A stretch of DNA of 64,000 nt from the NCBI GenBank assembly GCA_900696465.1, contig CAADGE010000022.1:124001-188000 (forward strand), in the 5' to 3' direction. Shown here piece after piece: positions 20,360 to 28,393 of this stretch. The translations under genes and the position numbers were made by a program. The notes under the pieces are model-generated. The model was not told the origin of the DNA, made no database searches, and saw only the letters and a list, made by a program, of their open reading frames with translations. The stretch's first letter is position 1. Every line of letters begins with the position of its first letter. This DNA is from an uncultured Planctomycetota bacterium (GTDB lineage: Bacteria; Planctomycetota; Phycisphaerae; UBA1845; UTPLA1).

Positions 20360-22663
20360 TTGATCGGTACTGAACTACTGACGGAATCCCGTATCGTCGC
20401 GCGTCCTTGGACACCGCCGGCGATCGCGCCGATTCGCCGCCCTGATTCCGGCGGCGGGCGGCTTGTGCGGGGCTTCCTGCTGATCGGCGTGGTCACGCTG
20501 GCGACGCATGGGCTGGCCCTCTTCGACGGGGTCGTGCTGGACGATTACTGGCACCAGAAAGGCCTGCGGGAGCACGGCTGGAGCTTCTCCGGCCTGATGC
20601 GGACACTCGATATCTCGCCGTCGGATTTTCTGGAGACCTGGTGGCAGACGCGCGAGGTCAAGTGGCATTACCTGCGGCCATTCTTCATCGTCTGTATGAA
20701 GTTTGTTTACACGGTCGTGGGCGACGGTAGCCCTGTCGCGCTGCATGCCTTCAGTCTGCTGCTGCATTTTGTTTCGGCGATGCTGGTCTGGCGATTGTGC
20801 TGGATGCTCACGCGGCACGCATCACTGAGCATCATCGGGGGCATTCTCTTTGCGATCTATTCGCATTCGCCGGTGACCGTGGCATGGCCTTCAGCGCAGA
20901 ACGTGGTCATTCAGACAACGCTTCTGCTGGCGACGATGCTCTGCTATCTGCGGGCCAGTGGTCTGAACGTAGGGCCGGAGACATGGATGGACGGGCGCGC
21001 GCCGCATGCGATCCCGCTGCCGCGTCTGTTGCCTTTCTATACGGCGCTTACTTTCAGTTTCTGGCTGGCGGCGATCTTCACCCGGGAAAACGCCATCCTG
21101 CTGCCGGCGATCCTCGGTGCCTTTGAGTTTTCGTTCGGTGGCATTCGGCGACTTTGGGGACGCCGGCGTATCTACCTTGCATTCTTTCTCGTCGGCTGTG
21201 CATTCGTGACATGGCGCGAGTGGATGGGCATCTCGCCGCTACCGGATGTTTACTGTCAGCGGGCGAATGGCAACTGGGCTGAGTACCTGCCGTGGCTGGC
21301 GGCGAAGTTTCTGCATTATCTGACGGTGTCGATCTGGGTGGCGCCGATGACGATTGGGCCGACAGGTCGCTATCAACCGTGGCGTGACGTACCGGGAGAT
21401 TGCCTGTTGATGCTCGGCATCGTCGCGTTCTTCGGCGTGTTGTATTTCCTGGCGGCGCGTCGTGCCCGCGGCTGGTGGATCTGGCCGTTGTGGATCGTGC
21501 TGTCGGTTTTGCCGGTGCTGGCGGTGGTTGCGACGCCGCATTCGGGCTACATGTCCGGCGTCGGTTTTGCAGTGGGGCTGGTACTGGCCTGCGCGGCCGT
21601 GCTGCGCTTCGGATCGCGGCATCTGCAACGCGTGACGCTGATCACCGCGGCCGTCTCGTTTCTCAGCACGGCCTTCATGACGCCGGTCAATCGATTGCAA
21701 TGGATGGCGACGTACGCCGCGGAGCGTTACCTGCCGGCGTGGATGATGGTCTCGCCGCCGACGCGCGAGGTTCGCGACGTCTTCTTTCTCAACTTGCCGT
21801 TTGCAAATGTCTATGTGAAACCGAATCTCGTGGCCCGGCTGGGTGACTGGTTTGAAGACGTGAATTGTCACGTGCTGACCTGGTCGCCGCAGGCGCTGGA
21901 GATGAGCGAGCGGACGATCCTCGAACAGGAAGATGTGCATCGATTTACGATCGGCGTGGAAGGGCAGGCGTATTTTTCGCGGTTTCTCGGCCGGTTCGTG
22001 CTGGAGGCGTTTCGGGGCAAGGAGCGATTCGAGGCGTGGCAAACTTTCTCGGCGCGCGAGTTTGATGTGACGATCCTCGAAGCGGATTCGGAAGGCGTCT
22101 GGAAGCTGCGATTTACATTTCGAAAGCCGCTGAGCGATCCGAGCTACTGCTTTTACCTGACGAGCCGTGTATGCGGCGCTGCCCGGATTCGTTTTTCTGA
22201 CTCGCTGTCTGCACTCGAAGCACCGCGGCAGGTTGTGGGGCGTGTTATCGCGCCGAACGACTGGGAATTGGAGCTGGCAGCCGGTCAGCTTCGAGGCGGT
22301 CGCGCGGAAGCGGCAATGCCGCTGTTTGCGGCCGTGCTTTCGGGTCCGGCGGAGTCGGCGGCGAAGGCGCAGCGTGAACTGCGGCCGATCGTCGAGTACA
22401 TGGCGACCGCCCTGGGGGCGAAGATTGCTGCTGCATTTGATTCGCAGGAGCCGACCACGGAAGTGTGGCGGCAGGTTGTCGAATGGTGGACGGGTCACGT
22501 GGATGATCGTGCACTGTCGGAACTCTGGTTGCATCGCCGCGACTTCGATGACTTACGATGGCTGCGTTATGAAATCGAGTGGGATCGCATCATCGCCGGC
22601 CAGGTGATACGTACGGACCTCTACCTGACGGGGCCGCCGTATGACGGACCTCGAGGGTACTGA
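20360..22663 (+). CDS. Large polytopic membrane protein, GT-C glycosyltransferase-like
   Basis: The 767-residue protein has about ten hydrophobic segments in residues 35-420. After the first helix comes DGVVLDDYWHQ, an Asp-Asp pair in the first outer loop like the catalytic position of GT-C enzymes that use polyprenyl-linked sugars. A soluble C-terminal region of about 330 residues (from roughly 435) has no family I recognise. It lies 180 bases after rmlB on the same strand and may work in the same glycan pathway. The start is uncertain: the first in-frame candidate is a TTG at 20360, and a GTG at 20465 lies just before the first helix. Confidence 0.7.
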   Translation: MIGTELLTESRIVARPWTPPAIAPIRRPDSGGGRLVRGFLLIGVVTLATHGLALFDGVVLDDYWHQKGLREHGWSFSGLMRTLDISPSDFLETWWQTREVKWHYLRPFFIVCMKFVYTVVGDGSPVALHAFSLLLHFVSAMLVWRLCWMLTRHASLSIIGGILFAIYSHSPVTVAWPSAQNVVIQTTLLLATMLCYLRASGLNVGPETWMDGRAPHAIPLPRLLPFYTALTFSFWLAAIFTRENAILLPAILGAFEFSFGGIRRLWGRRRIYLAFFLVGCAFVTWREWMGISPLPDVYCQRANGNWAEYLPWLAAKFLHYLTVSIWVAPMTIGPTGRYQPWRDVPGDCLLMLGIVAFFGVLYFLAARRARGWWIWPLWIVLSVLPVLAVVATPHSGYMSGVGFAVGLVLACAAVLRFGSRHLQRVTLITAAVSFLSTAFMTPVNRLQWMATYAAERYLPAWMMVSPPTREVRDVFFLNLPFANVYVKPNLVARLGDWFEDVNCHVLTWSPQALEMSERTILEQEDVHRFTIGVEGQAYFSRFLGRFVLEAFRGKERFEAWQTFSAREFDVTILEADSEGVWKLRFTFRKPLSDPSYCFYLTSRVCGAARIRFSDSLSALEAPRQVVGRVIAPNDWELELAAGQLRGGRAEAAMPLFAAVLSGPAESAAKAQRELRPIVEYMATALGAKIAAAFDSQEPTTEVWRQVVEWWTGHVDDRALSELWLHRRDFDDLRWLRYEIEWDRIIAGQVIRTDLYLTGPPYDGPRGY

Positions 22664-22735
22664 ACGTGGCCGGTTAGTGGCCCGCAGTGCGGAACCTTGC
22701 TTTAATGTAGATGCGGAGAATTCCGTGGAGTCGGA

Positions 22736-24175
22736 ATGAGTTATGAACTGAACTACCGAGGCGCGCGACGACGCGGTCGCCGTTCTTTGGCCGGCCTGGC
22801 GCTGGTCGTGCTGCTGGCCTGCGCGGGCTGCTTCGTGGAGCGTTCTCATCCGTTGCAGGAGGGTGATCTTGTTCGACTGGATCCGCCCCCGATGGATTCG
22901 TCCGACGGCCTGACGGCGCGGCCGTGGCTTCGGTCAGCCCATTCGCGGCTGGCGCCGCTCCTGCCGCATTCGACACCGGCGGCGCTGCTCACGGAAGACC
23001 TGCTCGACGAGGCCGGTCGGCCGGTGGACGTGCTGGCGCACTTCGGGCGAAAGAAGAGCAACCTCGAATCGATTTTCGGAAACTGGAACGGCTTGGCACA
23101 CACTGCCCAGTTGTCGGGCACCGACAGTCCGCGCGATCCTGGTCCTCCGAGCTGGCCGGGATTTGAGGAGGTGTGGATACCGGTCACGCCGTCGCTGTCG
23201 CTTTTCGGGCTGCTGGGCTGGTCGCGTGACGACGCGGGCCAGGTGCGGGATTCGGATTGCATTGTCATCCTGTCGGGCATCCTCGGGCACAATCGCACGA
23301 TGCGCACGCGCGATCTTGCGATGGCGCTGCGCGATTCGGGCCTTCACGCGATGGCACTTGAGCTGCGCGGCCACGGACAGACGGATCGACGCTACCCCGA
23401 TGTTTATTACAACTTCGGCGCGCTGGAGACGGATGATCTGGTTGCGGTGTCCCGCTGGCTGCAGTCGCAGCCGCACGTGCGGCGGACCGGTCTGGTTGGT
23501 TTCTGCTGGGGAGCGAATCAGGCACTGCTCTGTGCATGGTATGACGGCAGGCCGCCGAACGATCCGAGCATCACGCCGCGCCTCGCAGAGCATCTGCGTG
23601 AGGCCTCCGCGCAGGGACATTTTCAGGCGGGGGTCATCGCCTTCTCACCGGTGCTGCGCTTCGAGGAGATCATCGAGGCGGTGAAGGTGCATCGACCGGG
23701 GCTGATGTATCCGGTGCTGGCCACGCTTCAGAGTACGATCGAGACGCGGCTGCGATTCAAAGGACATGACCGGCATCCGGATTATGATCCCACGAAATAT
23801 CCCGGAAGTCTGCGGAAACTCATTGACTATGAATATGCGCGATCGGAACTGAATTATCCCGGAAGCGTGGAGGACGGCTTGCAGTTTCTGCGTTTTCTGC
23901 CGTTCCAGGGACTGCCCGATGGGAACAAGCTGGCCTCGGCGCGCTGTCCTGTCCTGATCGTGCAGGGGTCGAATGACCCGCTGGCGTGTGCGCAGGATGT
24001 GGCTGACCTGATCGCGCGAACGCCGAATCCCAATGTCGCAGCGATCGTGCTTCGCGGCGGCGGACATGTGGGTTTTGCGGCTTATGCCCGATCGTATTAT
24101 TACAGTCTGGTCATCAACTTCTTCGATGCTGCGACGTCGCCGAAGCCGAGCACGCCGGCGTCTGCCGGAAGGTGA
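22736..24175 (+). CDS. Lipoprotein-type alpha/beta hydrolase with a Cys nucleophile
   Basis: The 479-residue protein has a hydrophobic N-terminus ending in LLACAGC, with Cys32 the likely lipidated residue, so it is probably membrane-tethered in the periplasm. The alpha/beta hydrolase domain (about 130-470) resembles YheT-type proteins: HNRTMRTRDLAMALRDSG, then the nucleophile elbow GFCWGAN with Cys257 instead of Ser, the acid region VLIVQGSNDPLA and the His in GGGHVGF. Cys in this elbow is known from dienelactone hydrolases. Substrate unknown. It ends at a bidirectional terminator facing a minus-strand lipoprotein gene. Confidence 0.8.
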   Translation: MSYELNYRGARRRGRRSLAGLALVVLLACAGCFVERSHPLQEGDLVRLDPPPMDSSDGLTARPWLRSAHSRLAPLLPHSTPAALLTEDLLDEAGRPVDVLAHFGRKKSNLESIFGNWNGLAHTAQLSGTDSPRDPGPPSWPGFEEVWIPVTPSLSLFGLLGWSRDDAGQVRDSDCIVILSGILGHNRTMRTRDLAMALRDSGLHAMALELRGHGQTDRRYPDVYYNFGALETDDLVAVSRWLQSQPHVRRTGLVGFCWGANQALLCAWYDGRPPNDPSITPRLAEHLREASAQGHFQAGVIAFSPVLRFEEIIEAVKVHRPGLMYPVLATLQSTIETRLRFKGHDRHPDYDPTKYPGSLRKLIDYEYARSELNYPGSVEDGLQFLRFLPFQGLPDGNKLASARCPVLIVQGSNDPLACAQDVADLIARTPNPNVAAIVLRGGGHVGFAAYARSYYYSLVINFFDAATSPKPSTPASAGR

Positions 24176-24179
24176 TCCT

Positions 24180-24223
24180 GCTCGAATAAAATAGGGCCGA
24201 CGGTGGATCGCACCGCCGGCCCT
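24180..24223 (-). terminator. Bidirectional intrinsic terminator
   Basis: AGGGCCG-A-CGGTG (24193-24205) pairs with CACCG-C-CGGCCCT (24211-24223), a 12-bp stem with one mismatch and a 5-base loop. Read on the minus strand it is followed by ATTTTATT, a good U-tract for the gene ending at 24287. On the plus strand it lies 18 bases after the hydrolase stop but without a U-tract. Confidence 0.75.
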
Positions 24224-24286
24224 GTAGGAGCGCATCAAAGTTGTCATCCGGCGGGTGAGTCCGCACGGATTCGCAACCAACTCTTA

Positions 24287-24715
24287 TCAGAAGAAATCAA
24301 AGATGTTCTGTAAGTCGCTCGCGGAGACGTTGTCGGGGTCGAAGGTGTCGCCGGTGCCTGCGAAAGCGGCCGCGAGTTCGGCAAGTCCCTGAAGGGAGCT
24401 CGGGTCCTGATCGGCCTGGTTGATGAGATTCTCAAGGTCATCGCAGTTACTGACGCTGTTTGCTGCGAGGAAGTTGACAACCGCCTGGGCCTGCTGCTGG
24501 GTCATGGGCGTCGCGCCAGCCGACGGATCCTGGGTGTTGATGGCGCTGGCAGCGGCCTCACTGAGAACGCGTATTTCCGTCCCGGTCAGAGCGCCGATCT
24601 CACAGTTGGCGATTTTGGCGAGGGCTCCCGAGATGGCGAACACGTCGCAGCCGGCCGTGCCGACGGACAGCGCACCGAGCATCAGGGTGCTTACGAGAAA
24701 GCGTTTGGTGGACAT
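24287..24715 (-). CDS. Small predicted lipoprotein of unknown function
   Basis: This 142-residue protein has a signal sequence with a good lipobox (MSTKRFLVSTLMLGALSVGTAGC), so Cys23 is the likely lipid anchor. The mature part is acidic and Ala/Gln/Asn-rich, predicted mostly helical, with NCEIGALTGTEIRVLSEAA and a long acidic tail. I recognise no family. An AAAGGAG site lies upstream of the ATG. It sits 77 bases downstream of a second small lipoprotein gene on the same strand, and the two may form an operon ending at the terminator at 24193-24223. Confidence 0.7.
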   Translation of the reverse strand: MSTKRFLVSTLMLGALSVGTAGCDVFAISGALAKIANCEIGALTGTEIRVLSEAAASAINTQDPSAGATPMTQQQAQAVVNFLAANSVSNCDDLENLINQADQDPSSLQGLAELAAAFAGTGDTFDPDNVSASDLQNIFDFF

Positions 24716-24792
24716 CAGTCAGTTACTCCTTTCGTTGGCAGTGACAGAGGCGCATCGCAATGATCACGAGGGACTCGGCAAGGTCGTGCCGA

Positions 24793-25068
24793 TCACTGGA
24801 TGTTGAGATTCAGCAGGAAGTTGACCAGTCGATCTCCTTCGGGTGTCTCCGGCGCGCCGATGGCTTCGCGGATGGCGGCGCGGCGCTCATCGTTGGTCAG
24901 GGAGCGATCCTGCTGGATGGAGCGGATCTGGCTGAGGGTGATTCCATCCATGAGGTCGGGCAGGGTGGCCTCGAGCCGATTGAAACCGCAGCCGCCCAGC
25001 GCGATGAAACTGGAAGCAAATACAGCCAGAATGGAAGCTCTTGTTACCGATCGGATCGAGCGAATCAT
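24793..25068 (-). CDS. Very small predicted lipoprotein
   Basis: This 91-residue protein has a signal sequence ending in the lipobox FIALGGC (Cys at 27). The mature 64 residues are charged and helical (DERRAAIREAIGAPETPEGDRLV). A similar organisation in the neighbouring 142-residue lipoprotein, including short helical repeats, suggests the two may act together, but there is no clear sequence similarity. Function unknown. A GAGG site precedes the ATG. It is divergent from the secreted-protein gene at 25301. Confidence 0.65.
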   Translation of the reverse strand: MIRSIRSVTRASILAVFASSFIALGGCGFNRLEATLPDLMDGITLSQIRSIQQDRSLTNDERRAAIREAIGAPETPEGDRLVNFLLNLNIQ

Positions 25069-25202
25069 GAAAACCTCGGTGGGAGGGCCGAACGCACCCT
25101 GCGAGGACTGCCTTATATTAGCATCGGTCCGCTCGTCTCGCTACCTTGAGCGAGGGCCTCGCAGGCGCAAAGATCAGCAGGACAAGTCCCTTTTCGGCAT
25201 TT

Positions 25203-25230
25203 TTGACGCACCTGCTTCTGTACCTATAAT
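25203..25230 (+). promoter_or_regulatory. Strong sigma-70-type promoter
   Basis: TTGACG (25203-25208) and a perfect TATAAT (25225-25230) are separated by 16 bases, about 70 bases before the ATG at 25301. This is the best sigma-70-like match I found in the window. Confidence 0.65.
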
Positions 25231-25300
25231 CGCTTGCCGCGGTGCATTACGCTCGAGCCGCTCCTCGCGCTCGGCGTGATGTCGAGGTCGATTCTCAACC

Positions 25301-26470
25301 ATGAAAAATCCTCTTGAGCCCTTCAGCCGGCGGACCGTCGGGAACCGGATCGCGACGTCGCTGTTGTGTCTATTGATGGCGTCGTCGCTGGAGGCCGCGC
25401 CGACTCCGAGCGACCCGGCAAGCCGGGAATCCGATCCGGCACCACCTTGTCGTGAGCAGATCGACCGTGTTCGCCGGTCGGTGGATCACCTCGATGAATT
25501 GGCCGCGCAGCTGGCCGCGGCGCGGTGCATCCTGGTCGAGCGATGCGCGGCACCGCTGACGAAAGTCCTGTATGCCGATGCGCTCAAGCCCTCCGAGTCG
25601 TCATCATCGTCCGGTTCGGCGAGCGCCGAGGTTGCCGAAGCGCTGCGCTACCTGGGTGAAGCGGAGGCGGCTCTCCCCGGGCCCGCTCTGAGCGAGCTGG
25701 ATGAGGAAGTGCGCTACGAGTTGGAGACATGCATCGAGCAGCTTCGGGCGTTCGCGGAGATGTTCGCGGCGCTTTTGGAAACGTCGCCTGAGTCTTCCGC
25801 CGAGCAGCATCGTTCCCGGCTGATCGAGGCCTGCGCCGGCCTGTCGCAGTTTCTGGACGATCCGCGCGGCGGTGTCGTGGATGCCTCACGCTTGTGGCAG
25901 GGCGCGGCCTATCGCCGAGCGGGTCGCCCGGACCGGGCGCTTCAGGTGCTGCGACCGGTGCTGGCAGCGCCGCGGGCTTCGCGCCTCGGGTTGATGGCGC
26001 GGCTGGAGCGGTGTCGGGCGCTGGCGGATCGAGGCGAGTATGCCGCCGCGCTGGCACTGGCCGGTCGGGTGGCACGTCGCGTGGAGGGCTGGTTCGAGAA
26101 AGAATCGGCACCGGTGCGGCAGCAGGCCGTCGATGCGGTGCGGTTTGTGCGGGTCGAGCTGTACAGACTGTGGGCAGAGCAGCTTCGAGCGGACGGACAG
26201 GAAGGCCGAGCCGAAGACGCGGACGAAGCGGCCGCTCGACTCTTGGGTGACGATACCTGGCCGGTCGATGCAGGTCGCCGGTTGGCGCTTCACGAGAGCA
26301 TTTCTGACCTTCCGGTGTGTGAGAGCCGCATGTCGGTGCGTGCGCCCGACGACACTGCGGAGGAGGCGGGTCGCGACCGCGATGCCAAGGGGGAGATTCG
26401 TGAAGAGAAATCCTCGCCGCAGACGACTGCGCCGGCAGATCGAGACACATCAAAGCCGGATACGCCGTAA
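25301..26470 (+). CDS. Secreted helical (TPR-like) protein of unknown function
   Basis: The 389-residue protein has a signal peptide (VGNRIATSLLCLLMASSLEAAP), so it is likely periplasmic. The mature part is Ala/Arg/Glu-rich and helical. The pattern around QGAAYRRAGRPDRALQVLRPVLA and RCRALADRGEYAAALALAGRVA looks like TPR-type repeats, suggesting protein-protein contacts. The C-terminal 60 residues are charged and low-complexity. It is preceded by a strong sigma-70-type promoter. The start is the first ATG after that promoter. Confidence 0.7.
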   Translation: MKNPLEPFSRRTVGNRIATSLLCLLMASSLEAAPTPSDPASRESDPAPPCREQIDRVRRSVDHLDELAAQLAAARCILVERCAAPLTKVLYADALKPSESSSSSGSASAEVAEALRYLGEAEAALPGPALSELDEEVRYELETCIEQLRAFAEMFAALLETSPESSAEQHRSRLIEACAGLSQFLDDPRGGVVDASRLWQGAAYRRAGRPDRALQVLRPVLAAPRASRLGLMARLERCRALADRGEYAAALALAGRVARRVEGWFEKESAPVRQQAVDAVRFVRVELYRLWAEQLRADGQEGRAEDADEAAARLLGDDTWPVDAGRRLALHESISDLPVCESRMSVRAPDDTAEEAGRDRDAKGEIREEKSSPQTTAPADRDTSKPDTP

Positions 26471-26533
26471 GCACGGCGACGCCTTTCGAATGAGCGGTTT
26501 GAGTATGTCGGAAGGTGCGCAGGGCAGGGCGGG

Positions 26534-27568
26534 CTACTTTGCGGCGGCTTCTCCGCTCGTACTTCCGGCCGCACGTTTCGCATTTCCTTTGAGTTGACGC
26601 ACGCGGAAGTCGTCGATGACAGCGCTGCGGTAGGCGGTGGCCCAGACACCGGCGAGCATGGCGCCGCCCTCGACGAGCCGATCTTCGATGAAGTCCTTGC
26701 CCTTGGGGCCTTTGAGTTCGCCGGTCTTCTCCAGTTCATAGAGCGGTTCAACCAGCAGGAAGGACTCGTGCAGATACGCGTTGATGTCGCGCCAATATTT
26801 CGTTTTTGTGACGCGGCGGGCGGGCTTTGCGAGGTGTTCCATTCCTTCGGGCGTCAGGTTGTGGTGGCGGATAACGCCGCCGTCGATGTAGGCGTGAAAG
26901 TCCCTGTCGGTGGTGTAGCGCTTGGGATTGTCGCCGACCCAGCCGTGATGATGCTTGGTCAGGTGCAGCGGCTGGCATCCGTCGCCGACGAAGTGACTGA
27001 GGATGCCCATGTGGTAGATGACGTTCTGCCGGGCATTGTTGATCATCGCGTCGGTGACGAGTTCACGGTGCTGCTCGTAGGTTTTGAGGGTTGTCCAGCT
27101 GCTCGCGATCTTCCATTGCAGCTCGGCGATTTCGTAAGGCAGCAGGCCGGGGACCAGATTCGTATAGGATCGATCGCGCGCCCGGTCGTACTCAGGAAAC
27201 TTCTCCGGGTGCAGCGCCCGCTGGGCGGCCATGATGTCCAGCAGCTCGCGTCGGAGCGGCGGGAGGTTTTTCAGCGACAGGCCGTAGGGATAGAGATACT
27301 CTTCGTCGATGTAGTGATTGGGGTTGTTGCAGTGATCGAGGTGGACGTTTTTCTGGCCGCGCCAGCGATCGGGTTCGTTGGCGAGGTATTCCAGACGATC
27401 GCGAACTTCGGGCGTTCTGAGCCATCCGGGAAGATCGTCGGGGAGTTTTTCGAAGGCCAGCCGCGTGACGATGACGTGGCCGGTTTCATCCCAGGCGTGC
27501 ACAAGCGTGTTTATGCTGAGAATGGGCAGAACAACCAGCAACAATCGGGCGGATTTTGGACAACTCAT
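26534..27568 (-). CDS. S1/P1-type zinc-dependent nuclease or phospholipase, secreted
   Basis: This 344-residue protein has a signal peptide that would be cleaved before Trp26, leaving WDETGH at the mature N-terminus. That is the same position and spacing as the Trp1/His6 zinc ligands of P1 nuclease. All nine P1-type ligands can be matched: Trp26, His31, Asp67, His85, His192, Asp196 and His202 (in HFVGDGCQPLH), His225 and Asp229 (HAYID). The enzyme is therefore expected to bind three zinc ions and cleave phosphodiester bonds outside the cytoplasm, in nucleic acid or phospholipid. Start at 27568 gives the signal peptide. It diverges from sodA. Confidence 0.88.
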   Translation of the reverse strand: MSCPKSARLLLVVLPILSINTLVHAWDETGHVIVTRLAFEKLPDDLPGWLRTPEVRDRLEYLANEPDRWRGQKNVHLDHCNNPNHYIDEEYLYPYGLSLKNLPPLRRELLDIMAAQRALHPEKFPEYDRARDRSYTNLVPGLLPYEIAELQWKIASSWTTLKTYEQHRELVTDAMINNARQNVIYHMGILSHFVGDGCQPLHLTKHHHGWVGDNPKRYTTDRDFHAYIDGGVIRHHNLTPEGMEHLAKPARRVTKTKYWRDINAYLHESFLLVEPLYELEKTGELKGPKGKDFIEDRLVEGGAMLAGVWATAYRSAVIDDFRVRQLKGNAKRAAGSTSGEAAAK

Positions 27569-27683
27569 TCGCAAGCCCTTTGATGTTGGATCAGCGTGCA
27601 TCTGTCTGTGGGCCAATCCGTTCGCAAAGTTCGATTGCGATACAGTTTACTCGATTGTGCTGCACCCGACCACCACAAATTGC

Positions 27684-27712
27684 TTGACCGCTTTACCGCA
27701 CTGGACTACATT
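27684..27712 (+). promoter_or_regulatory. Candidate sigma-70 promoter of the superoxide dismutase gene
   Basis: TTGACC (27684-27689) and TACATT (27707-27712) are separated by 17 bases, about 50 bases before the sodA start. Confidence 0.5.
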
Positions 27713-27763
27713 TCAGTCAGATTTCAACTTCGATTTACAGACGATCAAGAGAGGAGCATTCAA

Positions 27764-28393
27764 ATGGCCTACGAACTTCCTGCCCTGCCGTATCCGCACG
27801 ACGCGCTGGAGCCGCACATCGACAAAATGACGATGGAGATTCATCACGGCAAGCATCACAACGCCTACGTGACGAATCTCAACAAGGCCCTTGAGGGTCA
27901 GGCGGCGCTGGCCGGCAAGCCCATTGAGCAGCTCATTCGCGATCTGAGCCAGGTGCCGGAGAACATTCGGATGGCGGTCCGCAACAACGGCGGCGGGCAC
28001 GCCAACCACTCGATGTTCTGGAAACTCATGTCGAAGAACGGCGGCGGCTCGCCCGGCGGCGCGATCGGCGAGGCGATCACCAGGACGTTCGGTGGCTTCG
28101 AGCCGTTCAAGGAGAAGTTCGCGACGGCGGCGACGACGCGTTTCGGCAGCGGCTGGGCCTGGCTCTGTGTGAAAGACGGCGGCCTGAACATCTGCTCGAC
28201 GCCGAATCAGGACACGCCGCTGATGGGCGAGAGCATCGCCGGCTGCGGCGGTACGCCGATCCTCGGGCTCGATGTCTGGGAGCACGCGTACTATCTGAAG
28301 TATCAGAATCGCCGTCCGGACTACATTTCCGCCTGGTGGAACGTCGTGAACTGGAAGTACGTGGACGAGCTATTCACTGCGGCGCAGAAGTGA
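27764..28393 (+). CDS. sodA: Superoxide dismutase, Mn/Fe family (probably Mn)
   Basis: This 209-residue enzyme converts superoxide to oxygen and hydrogen peroxide. The four metal ligands are visible: His27 ([12 protein letters not shown]), His82 (ANHSMFW), and Asp170 and His174 ([18 protein letters not shown]). The [12 protein letters not shown] and [11 protein letters not shown] context is closer to Mn-type enzymes, though iron or cambialistic use cannot be excluded. No signal peptide, so it is cytoplasmic. A GAGGAG site precedes the ATG. The 3' end overlaps the convergent Cys-cluster gene by 20 bases. Confidence 0.95.
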   Translation: MAYELPALPYPHDALEPHIDKMTMEIHHGKHHNAYVTNLNKALEGQAALAGKPIEQLIRDLSQVPENIRMAVRNNGGGHANHSMFWKLMSKNGGGSPGGAIGEAITRTFGGFEPFKEKFATAATTRFGSGWAWLCVKDGGLNICSTPNQDTPLMGESIAGCGGTPILGLDVWEHAYYLKYQNRRPDYISAWWNVVNWKYVDELFTAAQK

